Assembly (NCBI GenBank): GCA_052148715.1
Contig: JBKQHQ010000085.1
Span: 1-61,193 of the forward strand
Source: JBKQHQ01 sp052148715
GTDB lineage: Bacteria > Pseudomonadota > Alphaproteobacteria > Rhizobiales > Xanthobacteraceae
Direction: 5' to 3'
Length of the DNA: 61,193 nt
The notes beneath the pieces are model-generated. The model saw nothing but the letters and a program-made list of their open reading frames with translations. It made no database searches and had not been told where the DNA came from. The position numbers were made by a program, and so were the translations under genes. Positions 17,201-25,128 of this stretch are shown piece by piece (the stretch's first letter is position 1; each line of letters starts with the position of its first letter).

Positions 17201-17709
17201 CGGTCTTTGTCGCCGACGGTGGCGATTTCGTCGCCACCGCGTCGTACGTGGTGCGGCCGCGCGGACCGCGCGCCTGGCTCGATCCCGGGCCGTTCGGCAC
17301 GCTCGGCGTTGGCGCCGGCTTTGCACTTGGTGCCGCGCTATGCCGTCCCGAAGCTGAAATCTGGATCCTCTTCGGTGATGGCGCTTGCGGTTATGGCCTC
17401 GCCGAGTTCGACACCTTCGTGCGCCATGGCATCCCGGTCATCGCCGTCGTCGGCAACGACGCCGGTTGGACGCAAATCGCCCGCGAGCAGGTGAAGATGC
17501 TCAAGGACGACGTCGGCACCGTGTTGGCGCGCAGCGCCTATCACGAGGTTGCCGCGGGTTTCGGCGCCGAAGGCATCTTGGTGAAGACGACAGCCGAGGT
17601 TCCCGACGCCCTCGTGCGCGCCCGCGCCGCCGCCAAGGCCGGCAAGCCCGTGCTGATCAACGCCTGGCTCGATCGGACGTCCTTCCGGGAAGGATCCATT
17701 TCGATGTGA
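14227..17709 (+). CDS. Fused AMP-forming acyl-CoA ligase and ThDP-dependent 2-hydroxyacyl-CoA-lyase-like (ILVBL/HACL2-type) enzyme
   Basis: A single 1160-residue frame with two full enzymes. Residues ~20-573 form an ANL ligase: P-loop SGGTTGTPKG at 225-234, YGLTEAV, LHTGDLGRMDADGFFYFTDR, and the adenylation lysine K564 in TRIGKIDYRAL. Residues ~592-1160 form a ThDP enzyme: catalytic-type Glu632 in RNEATAVFAAD, FGTLGVGAGFALGAAL, and the cofactor motif G1050-D-G to N1077. Strings such as FTLCGGHISPIL, GMARGLLGR and EFDTFVRHGIPV match what I recall of human ILVBL (2-hydroxyacyl-CoA lyase 2) more than acetolactate synthase or oxalyl-CoA decarboxylase. Inferred role: activate a 2-hydroxy acid to its CoA ester, then cleave it to an aldehyde and formyl-CoA. 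There is no stop or frameshift at the junction. A standalone ATG at 14227 starts it. Confidence 0.9.
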   Translation: MGADLTEIHAAVEVSGSEACPWLHWYGAVPASLPYPEITLYEAVAATAERLPNAVAWDFMGTTASYGQFLQSIDVCADAFAALGLKTGDRIVIAMPTSPQGIIAFYAANKLGAVPAFVHPLSSVPELEQYLAATGARVVLTLDALYDRFASVRPGVSPKILILARIPDYLSRPKALGFWLTKGRRFAKVPADARVRWWKALMRGQYPAARRAPTTTHDPAAILFSGGTTGTPKGIVLSNRNFIAEGMQVAAWGGVDARDSVLAILPIFHGFGLGVCVNAMFMAGGKSILAPIFSPEIAARLIRRKRPSLLAGVPTLYEALTRDASLAKADLACLRAAFSGADTLPRSTKERFEELVARRGGSVKLREGYGLTEAVTAIMAMPLHEYREGSIGVPLPDMRAKICKPGTSEELPVGHEGEICLAGPAVMTGYLDDPQATRETLRRHDDGRVWLHTGDLGRMDADGFFYFTDRLKRLIKSSGFNVFPAQVEAALYRHPLVQQGCVVGVPDAAQGERVKAFVVLKDQTRATPETERELIAHCRAQLIKWSCPRDIEFRRELPQTRIGKIDYRALMEEPARRKADAAPIADHGGDRIAAALRVHDVSVVFTLCGGHISPILTGAKARGIRVVDVRNEATAVFAADAVARLTGVPGVAAVTAGPGVTNTVTALKNAQLAQSPVVVLGGAAPTLLHGRGALQDIEQRPVVAPHVKIAKQIRRVRDIGPAVEDAFAIARGGVPGPAFVECAVDLLYDEATVRKWYGDASGKGQSIADRLLRFYVNRHLAKLFAGSRTSPPPRARKVAAPAVRRSRIDAAAGRLAHASRPLLVIGSQTLAAGTDPASIAAAVARLGIPVYLSGMARGLLGRDHALQLRHQRREALRQADCVILAGVPCDFRLDYGRHVRRSSTLIAANRSRKEARLNRRPDIAAIGDAGLFLERLADHAGTGARWQDWIDELRARDAAREAEIERQAAAAGEFVNPIALLRAIDRAAGDNAVFVADGGDFVATASYVVRPRGPRAWLDPGPFGTLGVGAGFALGAALCRPEAEIWILFGDGACGYGLAEFDTFVRHGIPVIAVVGNDAGWTQIAREQVKMLKDDVGTVLARSAYHEVAAGFGAEGILVKTTAEVPDALVRARAAAKAGKPVLINAWLDRTSFREGSISM

Positions 17710-17964
17710 GGGCTGGCAGGACGAGGGATCTGCCTTCACGGCCGTCAACCCCTCGAAGATTTCAGTCGCAGAGATCACGCGACACTCGGCTGGAGGTTGC
17801 AGTCAGAGCTTCCGGTTTCGCTAGGCACGCGGACGTGATCGCCCGATCAACATAGGCCTTCATAATTCGCTGCCGCCTCATTCATTTGAATGACGACGGC
17901 CTCTCCTCCCGCGCCGTATCCCGTGGACTTGATCTTGCCGATTGAGGAAGCGGGGGATTTTCAC

Positions 17965-18138
17965 ATGAAAGCCCCAACGATCGTCAAGCTGGTCAAGGCT
18001 TTCTTGCAGATCACGATGATCTTGATCTCGATCGGCCTGGTGCCGATCGCCGTCGGGTTGCTCGGACGCTCGCGCGTCCCGAGTCAGATCGTGACGGTGC
18101 TCAATCCACAAATGGATCGGCCCGTGCCCCAGTGGTAG
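17965..18138 (+). CDS. Small hypothetical single-pass membrane protein (57 aa)
   Basis: Not recognised. The ATG at 17965 is preceded by a strong purine run (GAGGAAGCGGGGG), better than that of the longer in-frame start at 17890. The product has a basic amphipathic N-terminus (MKAPTIVKLVKAFLQITMIL), one hydrophobic helix ending in IAVGLLGRSR, and a short polar tail ending RPVPQW. It is about 250 bp downstream of the ligase-lyase fusion gene on the same strand; whether it is co-transcribed is unclear. The function cannot be told from sequence. Confidence 0.5.
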   Translation: MKAPTIVKLVKAFLQITMILISIGLVPIAVGLLGRSRVPSQIVTVLNPQMDRPVPQW

Positions 18139-18276
18139 CAATTCGTCATCGGCGGTCGGCGGCGCCGGCAAATCGCGGGATCCGTCGGCTGGTGCGGGGG
18201 CGGCGAACGATCGTGAAACGGCAGCGATGGGCCCGGATCAGTGCGGCGCAGTTGAGCAGAGCCGTCCCGCCATCGC

Positions 18277-19134
18277 TCACTTCACCCCATAACGCGCAAA
18301 CTCGTCCACGATGTCGGCCCGGATCGCCTTAGCCGCCATGATATCGGCGTCACCGCCGGCGGTGTCGCCCTTCTTCTGTCTTGCGAGGCCGCGGCCGTAG
18401 AGCGATCCCGCCTGCCGTGGATTGAACTTGAGCACTGCATTGTAGTCCGTGATTGCCCTGTCAAATTCGCCGAGTTTCAGATACGCGAACCCGCGGCTGT
18501 CGAGCGTGTGGATATCATTCGGTATTAGCTGCAGCGCTTCGTTGCAATCGGCAAGCGCCTGCTGCAACTCGCGGCCGGCAAGGGCGCGCGCATAGCAGCG
18601 ATCATTGAACGCATAGGGAAACTTGGGCTCGATCCGGATCGCCTCGCTATAGTCCGCAATCGCGCTGTCGTAGTCTTGTTTGGCTTGATACGCATGGCCG
18701 CGGTTTTGCAGGGCAATGACATCCCCGGGAGCGAGTCGGAGCGATACTGTGTAATCGGCAACCGCACGGTCGTAATCCCTCTTGTTAAAATACGCGATGC
18801 CGCGACTGTAGAATGCAAGGACATAGTTGGGCTCGATCCGGATCGCCTCGGTGTAGTCCGCGATAGCGCGGTCGTAGTCGCCCTTGGCACGATACGCGCG
18901 GCCGCGAATGGTTAAGGCGGCGGCGAGATTTGTGCCGGTCTCCTGGCCCGACTGGATCACTGCCGTGCAACTGCTGATGACCTCATCCGGCTTGGCGCCG
19001 CCCTTGATGTCACACCAGGCCCGCTGTTGATCCGTCTGTGCGCCAGCCGGAGTTGCTGGAGCAAGCCCCATAGCGATGAAGCCGCTCGCGATGAAGATAT
19101 ATTTGAACATTGATTTGCGCGGCGCCGTTGTCAT
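18277..19134 (-). CDS. Secreted tetratricopeptide-repeat protein
   Basis: Exported TPR protein of 285 residues. A signal peptide (FKYIFIASGFIAMGLAP, cleavage near PAGAQ) leads into about six TPR units with the consensus pattern, for example GRAYRAKGDYDRAIADYTEA, GIAYFNKRDYDRAVADYT and GFAYLKLGEFDRAITDYN. Two Cys residues (CDIKG, SSC) lie in the segment before the repeats. I chose the second ATG (19134) because AGGGA sits 8 nt upstream; the ATG at 19140 is too close to it. It lies 43 nt downstream of the serpin gene on the same strand, so it is probably the third gene of a serpin-serpin-TPR unit. TPRs imply a protein-binding role in the periplasm. Confidence 0.87.
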   Translation of the reverse strand: MTTAPRKSMFKYIFIASGFIAMGLAPATPAGAQTDQQRAWCDIKGGAKPDEVISSCTAVIQSGQETGTNLAAALTIRGRAYRAKGDYDRAIADYTEAIRIEPNYVLAFYSRGIAYFNKRDYDRAVADYTVSLRLAPGDVIALQNRGHAYQAKQDYDSAIADYSEAIRIEPKFPYAFNDRCYARALAGRELQQALADCNEALQLIPNDIHTLDSRGFAYLKLGEFDRAITDYNAVLKFNPRQAGSLYGRGLARQKKGDTAGGDADIMAAKAIRADIVDEFARYGVK

Positions 19135-19176
19135 GGCCATTCCCTAACGAGGCGATCGGCTCGATCCCGAGCGCCG

Positions 19177-20559
19177 CTATTGCGAAGCTGATGCTTGCCT
19201 CGGGTCGGTGATGCGGCCCTGAAAGAGGACCGCGCCGGTCGCGTCATCGATGACGTAGAACAGGAACGGACGGTCGACCCTAATGACCTCGGGTTGCTCC
19301 GGCCGCATGGGCAAGGCAGCGGTGGGGACAACGACGATCGCGGTGGCGGCTGCCGCCTCGGTGCTCTCCTCGGCCACCTCGATGACGGCACGGTGGATGA
19401 TCTGGCCGATCTTCACCCCGCCCGCCGACGGTGGCCGGCCCGTGATGCCGCTAAAATCGGCCGCGTCCTCGAACGGTAGCGTCATTCCGGCTTGCCGAAA
19501 CGGCGCCACAAGCCCGGCTTTGAACGCGGCCTTGAAGCGCGGCATCGAGAGGGCAACCAATTTATTTGCTCCGAGCTCATGCAAAGCCGCGAGCAGCGCC
19601 GACAGCTCGTCCGTCTCGATGCTGCGGCTGACTTGACTGAGCCCGTCAACCTTGTCCGGCAGGACGATGACCATGCCGAGCGCCGCGATCTCGTAGGGCA
19701 GCCGAACCGCCCGATAGCCAGGCCGGGCAACCATCGCGTAGATGCGGGTTTGGCGCATCATCGGCACCTGGACCGTCTGTGTTCCTGAGAGATTGAACGC
19801 GTCGTCCTTGGTGAACTTCTTGTCAAAGGGCGAACTCCACCGCGCCTTGAAATAGACGGCGTTAAGGAGCACGGCGGCACTGTCGGGGTCCAGCATGTCG
19901 AGGATCTTGTCGATCTTGCCTTCGGTCTTGCGATTGACCCAACCGTTGATCTCGTTGGGCCCCGCATGCTGAAAAACCTCGGCGGCGTATTTGTCCTTGA
20001 GCAGCGCAGCGTATTCTTGCGAGACGAGATAACCTCGCTGGGTCAGCATCAACGCGTTGGCTGCCAAAAGCTTGGCCGACGGCGGCAACGTCGCGGCCCC
20101 CACGCACTGATCGCCCTCGCGCCGCAGCGGAAACCGGCACTGGCCGTTCGCCGGCAGCCCGGTCTCGCATCGCGTACCGTTCAGACGCATGTCGCCGGGA
20201 CAAGTCGGAGGGGTTTTGCTCCGGTCGTAGCCGTTGAGAATGGCGAGGGCGGCGCTGTTCGCCGCGTCGATTTCAACTCGCGGGAGACGATGCTTGAGCA
20301 CAGCGGCCATTTGCGCCTCGGTCGCGCCGCGCGCGCCGGCGAGCGCCATGGCCGTCGCGCTGCCGATCGAATAGGGCGAGAGCACGATGTTGCCGGGCGA
20401 GGCGGCGAAGCTTTGAAAGAGCCCCAACCCCGACGCGTTGTAGGCCTGCGTCAGTTCGCGGACTTGCGCTCTGTCCTCGGCGACGGCCCCGCGCGGCATC
20501 GGTGCGGCCATCAGCAGGCTGAAGCAGATGGCACGGACGAAAGACGGCGGAGCGCGCAT
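19177..20559 (-). CDS. Serpin family serine protease inhibitor, paralogue 1
   Basis: Exported serpin of 460 residues, signal peptide ending near GAVAED. The serpin core is clear: SPGNIVLSPYSIGSATAMAL, ANALMLTQRGYLV, AAVLLNAVYFKARWSSPFD (the conserved NAxYFKGxW box), and the C-terminal VDRPFLFYVIDDATGAVLFQGR. The hinge EESTEAAAATA (397-407) keeps the small residues needed for loop insertion, so inhibition by the suicide mechanism is plausible. By canonical counting from P17 = E397, P1 would be T413 in the loop IVVVPTAALPM. A four-Cys insertion (CPGDMRLNGTRC to EGDQC, ~120-155) is unlike animal serpins and may form disulfides. GGGAGG ribosome-binding site. Sister gene directly upstream. Confidence 0.92.
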   Translation of the reverse strand: MRAPPSFVRAICFSLLMAAPMPRGAVAEDRAQVRELTQAYNASGLGLFQSFAASPGNIVLSPYSIGSATAMALAGARGATEAQMAAVLKHRLPRVEIDAANSAALAILNGYDRSKTPPTCPGDMRLNGTRCETGLPANGQCRFPLRREGDQCVGAATLPPSAKLLAANALMLTQRGYLVSQEYAALLKDKYAAEVFQHAGPNEINGWVNRKTEGKIDKILDMLDPDSAAVLLNAVYFKARWSSPFDKKFTKDDAFNLSGTQTVQVPMMRQTRIYAMVARPGYRAVRLPYEIAALGMVIVLPDKVDGLSQVSRSIETDELSALLAALHELGANKLVALSMPRFKAAFKAGLVAPFRQAGMTLPFEDAADFSGITGRPPSAGGVKIGQIIHRAVIEVAEESTEAAAATAIVVVPTAALPMRPEQPEVIRVDRPFLFYVIDDATGAVLFQGRITDPRQASASQ

Positions 20560-20593
20560 CGCAGGCCTCCCGAGCAGAAAAATCTTGGCAGAG

Positions 20594-20715
20594 GCATCCT
20601 GGCACGGCGCGGAACCCGCCGGAAGCGCGATCGATCGCTGTCACGGAATCCGGCCGCCAAACGAATTGGAGGCATGCCGGGAGCGCTGGGCGGCAGCGGC
20701 GGAAGGTTCGGGCCG
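20594..20715. repeat. Serpin upstream block, copy 1 of a tandem duplication
   Basis: The block from GCATCCTGGCACGGCGCGGA through CAAACGAATTGGAGGC and on to GCGGCGGAAGGTTCGGG is repeated upstream of the second serpin at about 22220-22338. The duplication therefore covered the serpin gene plus its 5' region, a unit of about 1.63 kb by the distance between start codons. Confidence 0.75.
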
Positions 20716-20807
20716 AAAGAGCCGCTTCGATCAAGCTCGCGAAGAGTCGCGTGATGGGTCACGCGGGATCTGCAGTGTCGGCAACGCAATTGCCTTCTCA
20801 AGCCCCA

Positions 20808-22187
20808 CTATCGCGATGCCGATGCCTGCCTCGGGTCCATGATGCGCCCCTGAAAGAGGATCGCGCCGGTCGCGTCATCGATGATGTAGAACAGGAACGG
20901 ACGGTCGACCCTGATAACCTCCGGTCGCTCCGGCGGCGCGGGGCCGCCCCTGGTGGCCAACTCGACCGCGGTGGCAGCGGCCGCCTCGGTGCTCATCTCG
21001 GCCACCTCGATGACGGCACGGTGCACGATCTGGCTGATCCGCACGCGGTCCGCCGACGGCGGCCGGCCCGTGATGCCGCTGAAATCGGCCTCGTCCGCGA
21101 ACGGTAGCGTCATTCCGGCTTGCCGAAACGGCGCCACAAGCTCGGCTTCGAACTCGGCCTTGAAGCGCGGGATCGACAGGGCGACCAATTTATCCGCTCG
21201 GACTTCATGCAAGGCCGCGAACAGCGGCGACAGCTCGTCCGCGTCAAGGCCGCGGCTGACTTGGCCGAGCCCATCAACGTCTTCCGGCACGACGATGACC
21301 ATGCCGAGCGCGGAGATCTCGTAGGGCAGCCGCACCGCACGGTAGCCAGGCCGGGCAACCGTCGCGTAGCGACGAGTTTGGTGCATCATCGGCACCTGGA
21401 CTATCTGCGTTGTGGAGAGATTGAACGCATCGTCCTTGGTGAAATTCTTGTCAAAGGGCGAACTCCACCACGCTTTGAAGTAGACGGCGTTGAGAAGCAC
21501 GGCGACACTGTTGGGGTCGAGCGTGTCAAGGATCTTGTCGATCTTGCCTTCGGTCTTACGATTGACCCAACCGTTGATCTCGTTGAGCCCCGCATTCTGA
21601 AAAACCTCGGCGGCGTATTTGTCCTTGAGCAGGGCGGCATATTCCGGCGAGACGAGATCACCTCGCTTGGTCAGCATCAGCGCATTTGCCGCCAAGAGCC
21701 TCGCCGACGGCGGCAATGTCGCGGCCCGCACGCATTGATCGCCCTCGCGCCGCAGCGGAGACCGGCATTGGCCGTTCGCCAGCAACGCCGTCTCGCATTG
21801 CGTACCGTTCAGACGCATGTCGCCGGGACAAGTCGGAGGGATTTTGCTCCCGTCGTAGCCATTGAGAATGGACAGCGCGGCGCTGTTCGCCGCATTGATT
21901 TCCGGTCGCGGGAGACGATGCTTGAGCACGGCGGCCATTTGTACTTCGGTTGCGCCGCGCGCGCCGGAGAGCGCCATGGCCATCGCGGTGCCGATCGAAT
22001 AGGGCGAGAGCACGATGTTGCCGGGCGAGGCGGTAAAGTCTTGAAAGAGCTGCAACCCGGATGCGTTATAGGCCTGCGTCAGTTCACGGACTTGCGCTGT
22101 GTCCTCGGCGACGGCCCCGTGCGGCATCGGTGCGGCCATCAGCCATCCTACACAGATGGCACAGATGAGAAACGGCACGCTGCGCAT
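20808..22187 (-). CDS. Serpin family serine protease inhibitor, paralogue 2
   Basis: Second exported serpin, 459 residues, closely similar to paralogue 1 along its length, including the signal peptide, the four-Cys insertion and VDRPFLFYIIDDATGAILFQGR. The ATG at 22187 follows GGAGGG; the 55 codons upstream are duplicated non-coding sequence. The hinge is EMSTEAAAATA (397-407). The exposed loop differs sharply from its sister: VELATRGGPAPPERPE, with R413 at the canonical P1 position, predicting a trypsin-like target where the sister has Thr. The loop is one residue shorter. The contrast of conserved scaffold and changed loop suggests divergence in protease target after duplication. Confidence 0.92.
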   Translation of the reverse strand: MRSVPFLICAICVGWLMAAPMPHGAVAEDTAQVRELTQAYNASGLQLFQDFTASPGNIVLSPYSIGTAMAMALSGARGATEVQMAAVLKHRLPRPEINAANSAALSILNGYDGSKIPPTCPGDMRLNGTQCETALLANGQCRSPLRREGDQCVRAATLPPSARLLAANALMLTKRGDLVSPEYAALLKDKYAAEVFQNAGLNEINGWVNRKTEGKIDKILDTLDPNSVAVLLNAVYFKAWWSSPFDKNFTKDDAFNLSTTQIVQVPMMHQTRRYATVARPGYRAVRLPYEISALGMVIVVPEDVDGLGQVSRGLDADELSPLFAALHEVRADKLVALSIPRFKAEFEAELVAPFRQAGMTLPFADEADFSGITGRPPSADRVRISQIVHRAVIEVAEMSTEAAAATAVELATRGGPAPPERPEVIRVDRPFLFYIIDDATGAILFQGRIMDPRQASASR

Positions 22188-22776
22188 CGTAGGCCCTCCG
22201 AGCAGAAATTTCAGCACAAGCATCCTGGCACGGCGCGGAACCCGCCGGAAGCGCGATCGATCGCAGTCACCGGATCCGGCCGCCAAACGAATTGGAGGCG
22301 TGGCGGCAACGCTCGGCGGCAGCGCGGCGGAAGGTTCGGGGAGAGCGAGCAATCTTGTGACAGCCGAAATGATCGCCGGCTTTCAGAGCGAGGACATGGT
22401 CCGGTAGAAATCGATGCAGATATCCGCCCGGCAGATGATTTAGATTCCGCCGCGAATCATTTTTGCCTCCGGCCGCGACGTTAAGCAGCGCGGCGGCGGG
22501 CTGAGGTGCTAACGAGGCGGGCGACCACCATGGACGATACCGCTCCCTTACCCGGCGCGGCAATTCGAGCCCAAGGCCCGCAACCCCTCCGCCGCGAGGG
22601 TCTACTGCTTATGATTGTGCTATGGCTTGCCGCAAGGCGCGCGCGTCCGGCTCCTCGCTGTTATTTTGCTGTATCTTCGGCCAATGATACCGTTTGGCCG
22701 TGAGCTAATATGCATCTGCAGTTGTAGTAAACACGCGCAACATGCGATCCGGCGTCCCAAATAAGCGAGGTATCTG
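22188..22776. other. 589-bp divergent region between serpin 2 and the molybdenum hydroxylase
   Basis: Contains copy 2 of the serpin upstream block (about 22220-22338). The remainder, 22340-22776, has no frame with credible start, ribosome-binding site or family signal; the frame at 22506-22703 I regard as chance. Promoters for both flanking genes are expected here. Confidence 0.5.
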
Positions 22777-25101
22777 ATGGGTGAGTTCGCCGTGGGGCAG
22801 AGCGTGCCCCGCTACGAGGATTTGCGACTCGTTCGGGGCAGCGGCCGTTACGTCGACGACATCGCCTTGCCGGGCATGCTCTTTAGCTGCGTCTTGCGCT
22901 CGCCCCACGCGCATGCGCGCATTGGCGCGATCGATGTGGCGAAGGCGAAGGCGGCGCCCGGCGTGCTCGCGGTGCTGACCGGGGCGGATTGGCAAAAATC
23001 CGGCTTCGGCGATCTGCCGGTTCCGGGTGGGCTGAAGCGGCGCGACGGCTCGCCGATGTATCGGCCGCGCTATCCGGCCCTGGTCCACGACCGGGTGCGC
23101 TGGGTCGGCGACTATGTGGCCTTCGTGGTGGCAGAGACCCATCGGCAGGCCATGGATGCGGCCGAGCTGATCGCGGTCGACTACGAGCCGCTGCCGGCGC
23201 TCACCGCGACGGCGGACGCGCTGACGCCCGGCGCGCCGCGCGTGTGGGACGACTGCCCGGACAATATCTGCTTCGTCGAGCGCCTGGGCGACAAGGAAGC
23301 GGCCGACGCGGCCTTTGCGCGGGCGGCGCACGTGGTGCGGCACCGGTTCGTGATCAACCGCGTCACCGCCGCGACCATGGAGCCGCGCGGCTGCATCGGC
23401 GACTATCGGGCCGCCGACGGCCATTACACGATCTACACGACGCTGCAGCGCGCGCACGCCTTCCGCACCGACCTGGCGCAGACCGTGCTCAAAGTTCCGG
23501 AGAGCCGGGTGCGCGTGATCGCCGGCGACATCGGCGGCAGCTTTGGCATGAAGTCGCCGATCTTCAACGAGGTGGCGCTGGTGCTGTTGGCCTCAAAGCT
23601 GACCGGCCGGCCGGTCAAGTGGACCAGCACCCGGTCGGAAGCTTTTCTCAGCGACGCGCAGGGCCGCGACAACGTAACCGAGGCCGAACTCGCGCTCGAC
23701 CGCAACGGCCATTTCCTCGCCGCCCGCATCCAGACCGTCGCCGCCATCGGCGCCTATCTACAGCCGGCCATGCCGGCCTTCGTGCAGAATGCCGGCACGC
23801 TTGCGGGCGTCTACCGGACACCGGTCCTGCACGCCGACATCACCGCGGTTTTCACGAACACCAATCCGGTGCGGCCCTATCGCGGCAACGGCCGCCCCGA
23901 GGCCGCCTATGTGATTGAGCGGCTGGTCGATCTCGCCGCCGACGAGCTGCGGATCGACCCCGCCGAGCTGCGGCGGCGCAACTACATCGCGCCGCAGGCC
24001 ATGCCGTTCAAGACCGGCCTCACCTTCACCTATGACAGCGGCGAGTTCGGGAAGAACATGGACATGGCGATCGAGCTCGCCGATGTCGCGGGTTTTCCTG
24101 CCCGCCGCGAGCAGTCGCGTAGGCTTGGCAAGCTGCGCGGGCTCGGCATGTCCAACACCATCGAGCGGGCCGCGGCGGCGGGTTTCGAGGGCGCCGAGAT
24201 CCGCTTCGACCGCTCGGGCGGGCTGACGCTGTTCTCTGGCGCGGTCACTCAAGGGCAGGGGCACGAGACCATCTTCAAGCAGATCGTCTGCGACCGTCTC
24301 GGCATCGATCCGAACGACGTGTATTACGTGCAGGGCGACACCGAGCAGGTATTTTTCGGCGAAGGCACCGGCGGCTCACGCTCGGCGACGACCGGCGGCT
24401 CGGCCTTCCATATGGCGATCGAAAAGATCTTGACCAAGGCCAAGCGGATCGCCGCGCATCTGCTCGAGGCGGAGCTTGAAGACGTCAAGTTCGCCGACGG
24501 CGTTTTTTCAAGCCTCAAGAGCAATCGAACCCTGACGATGCAGGAGGTCGCCCGGGAGGCCGCGAACCCGGCACGGCTGCCCAAGGACATGGAAGCCGGG
24601 CTCGTTGCGACCGCGGTCTACAACGCGCCGGTCGAGAATTTTCCCAACGGCTGTCACATCTGCGAGGTCGAGATCGATCCGGAGACGGGCGAGGTCGAGA
24701 TCGTGCGCTACAGCGTCGTCGACGATGTCGGCACGGTGCTCAACCCGCTGCTGCTGAAAGGTCAGATCCACGGCGGGGTGGCGCAGGGCGTCGGACAAGT
24801 GCTGATGGAGGACATCCGCTTCGACGGCGCCGGGCAGCTGGTGACCGGCTCGTTCATGGACTACGCGATGCCGCGCGCCCACGACTTCAGCCCGATCGAG
24901 GTGAAGAGCCACCCGGTGCCGACCAAGACCAACCCGCTCGGCGTCAAGGGCGCCGGCGAAGCCGGCTGCGTCGGCGCGCTGCCGGCGGTCGCCAATGCGG
25001 TGGTCGACGCGCTCTCCGAGCTCGGCGTGCGCCACATCGACATGCCTGCGACGCCCGAGCGGGTGTGGCGCGCGATCCGGCAGGGCGCCGGCCGTTCATG
25101 A
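22777..25101 (+). CDS. Xanthine dehydrogenase/CoxL family molybdopterin-binding large subunit
   Basis: Large subunit of a molybdenum hydroxylase, 774 residues and full-length (QSVPRYEDLRLVRGSGRYVDDI opens the family). It binds Mo-molybdopterin cytosine dinucleotide through GDIGGSFGMKSP, PYRGNGRPE (R369) and GEGTGGSRS, and carries the catalytic Glu728 in VKGAGEAG. The active-site loop lacks the AYRCSFR cysteine of true CO dehydrogenase, so it should hydroxylate an aldehyde or heterocycle rather than oxidise CO. GAGG precedes the ATG. No FAD (CoxM) or 2Fe-2S (CoxS) subunit gene flanks it here, so the partners must be elsewhere or the enzyme uses another electron acceptor. Confidence 0.92.
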   Translation: MGEFAVGQSVPRYEDLRLVRGSGRYVDDIALPGMLFSCVLRSPHAHARIGAIDVAKAKAAPGVLAVLTGADWQKSGFGDLPVPGGLKRRDGSPMYRPRYPALVHDRVRWVGDYVAFVVAETHRQAMDAAELIAVDYEPLPALTATADALTPGAPRVWDDCPDNICFVERLGDKEAADAAFARAAHVVRHRFVINRVTAATMEPRGCIGDYRAADGHYTIYTTLQRAHAFRTDLAQTVLKVPESRVRVIAGDIGGSFGMKSPIFNEVALVLLASKLTGRPVKWTSTRSEAFLSDAQGRDNVTEAELALDRNGHFLAARIQTVAAIGAYLQPAMPAFVQNAGTLAGVYRTPVLHADITAVFTNTNPVRPYRGNGRPEAAYVIERLVDLAADELRIDPAELRRRNYIAPQAMPFKTGLTFTYDSGEFGKNMDMAIELADVAGFPARREQSRRLGKLRGLGMSNTIERAAAAGFEGAEIRFDRSGGLTLFSGAVTQGQGHETIFKQIVCDRLGIDPNDVYYVQGDTEQVFFGEGTGGSRSATTGGSAFHMAIEKILTKAKRIAAHLLEAELEDVKFADGVFSSLKSNRTLTMQEVAREAANPARLPKDMEAGLVATAVYNAPVENFPNGCHICEVEIDPETGEVEIVRYSVVDDVGTVLNPLLLKGQIHGGVAQGVGQVLMEDIRFDGAGQLVTGSFMDYAMPRAHDFSPIEVKSHPVPTKTNPLGVKGAGEAGCVGALPAVANAVVDALSELGVRHIDMPATPERVWRAIRQGAGRS

Positions 25102-25128
25102 GGACAGCGCCGCAGCGTAGCCGTGCCC

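Noticed and set aside
14227..17709. Two separate genes miscalled as one
   Set aside because: The frame is uninterrupted from Lys564 of the ligase through the linker to the ThDP domain, and no ribosome-binding site plus start is evident at the junction near 15990-16020.
22506..22703. 65-codon plus-strand frame before the molybdenum hydroxylase
   Set aside because: No ribosome-binding site, no hydrophobic or conserved pattern, composition like random GC-rich DNA.
22777..25101. Aerobic CO dehydrogenase large subunit (CoxL)
   Set aside because: The active-site loop reads PYRGNGR, without the AYRCSFR cysteine of true CO dehydrogenase, and the CoxM/CoxS genes are absent.
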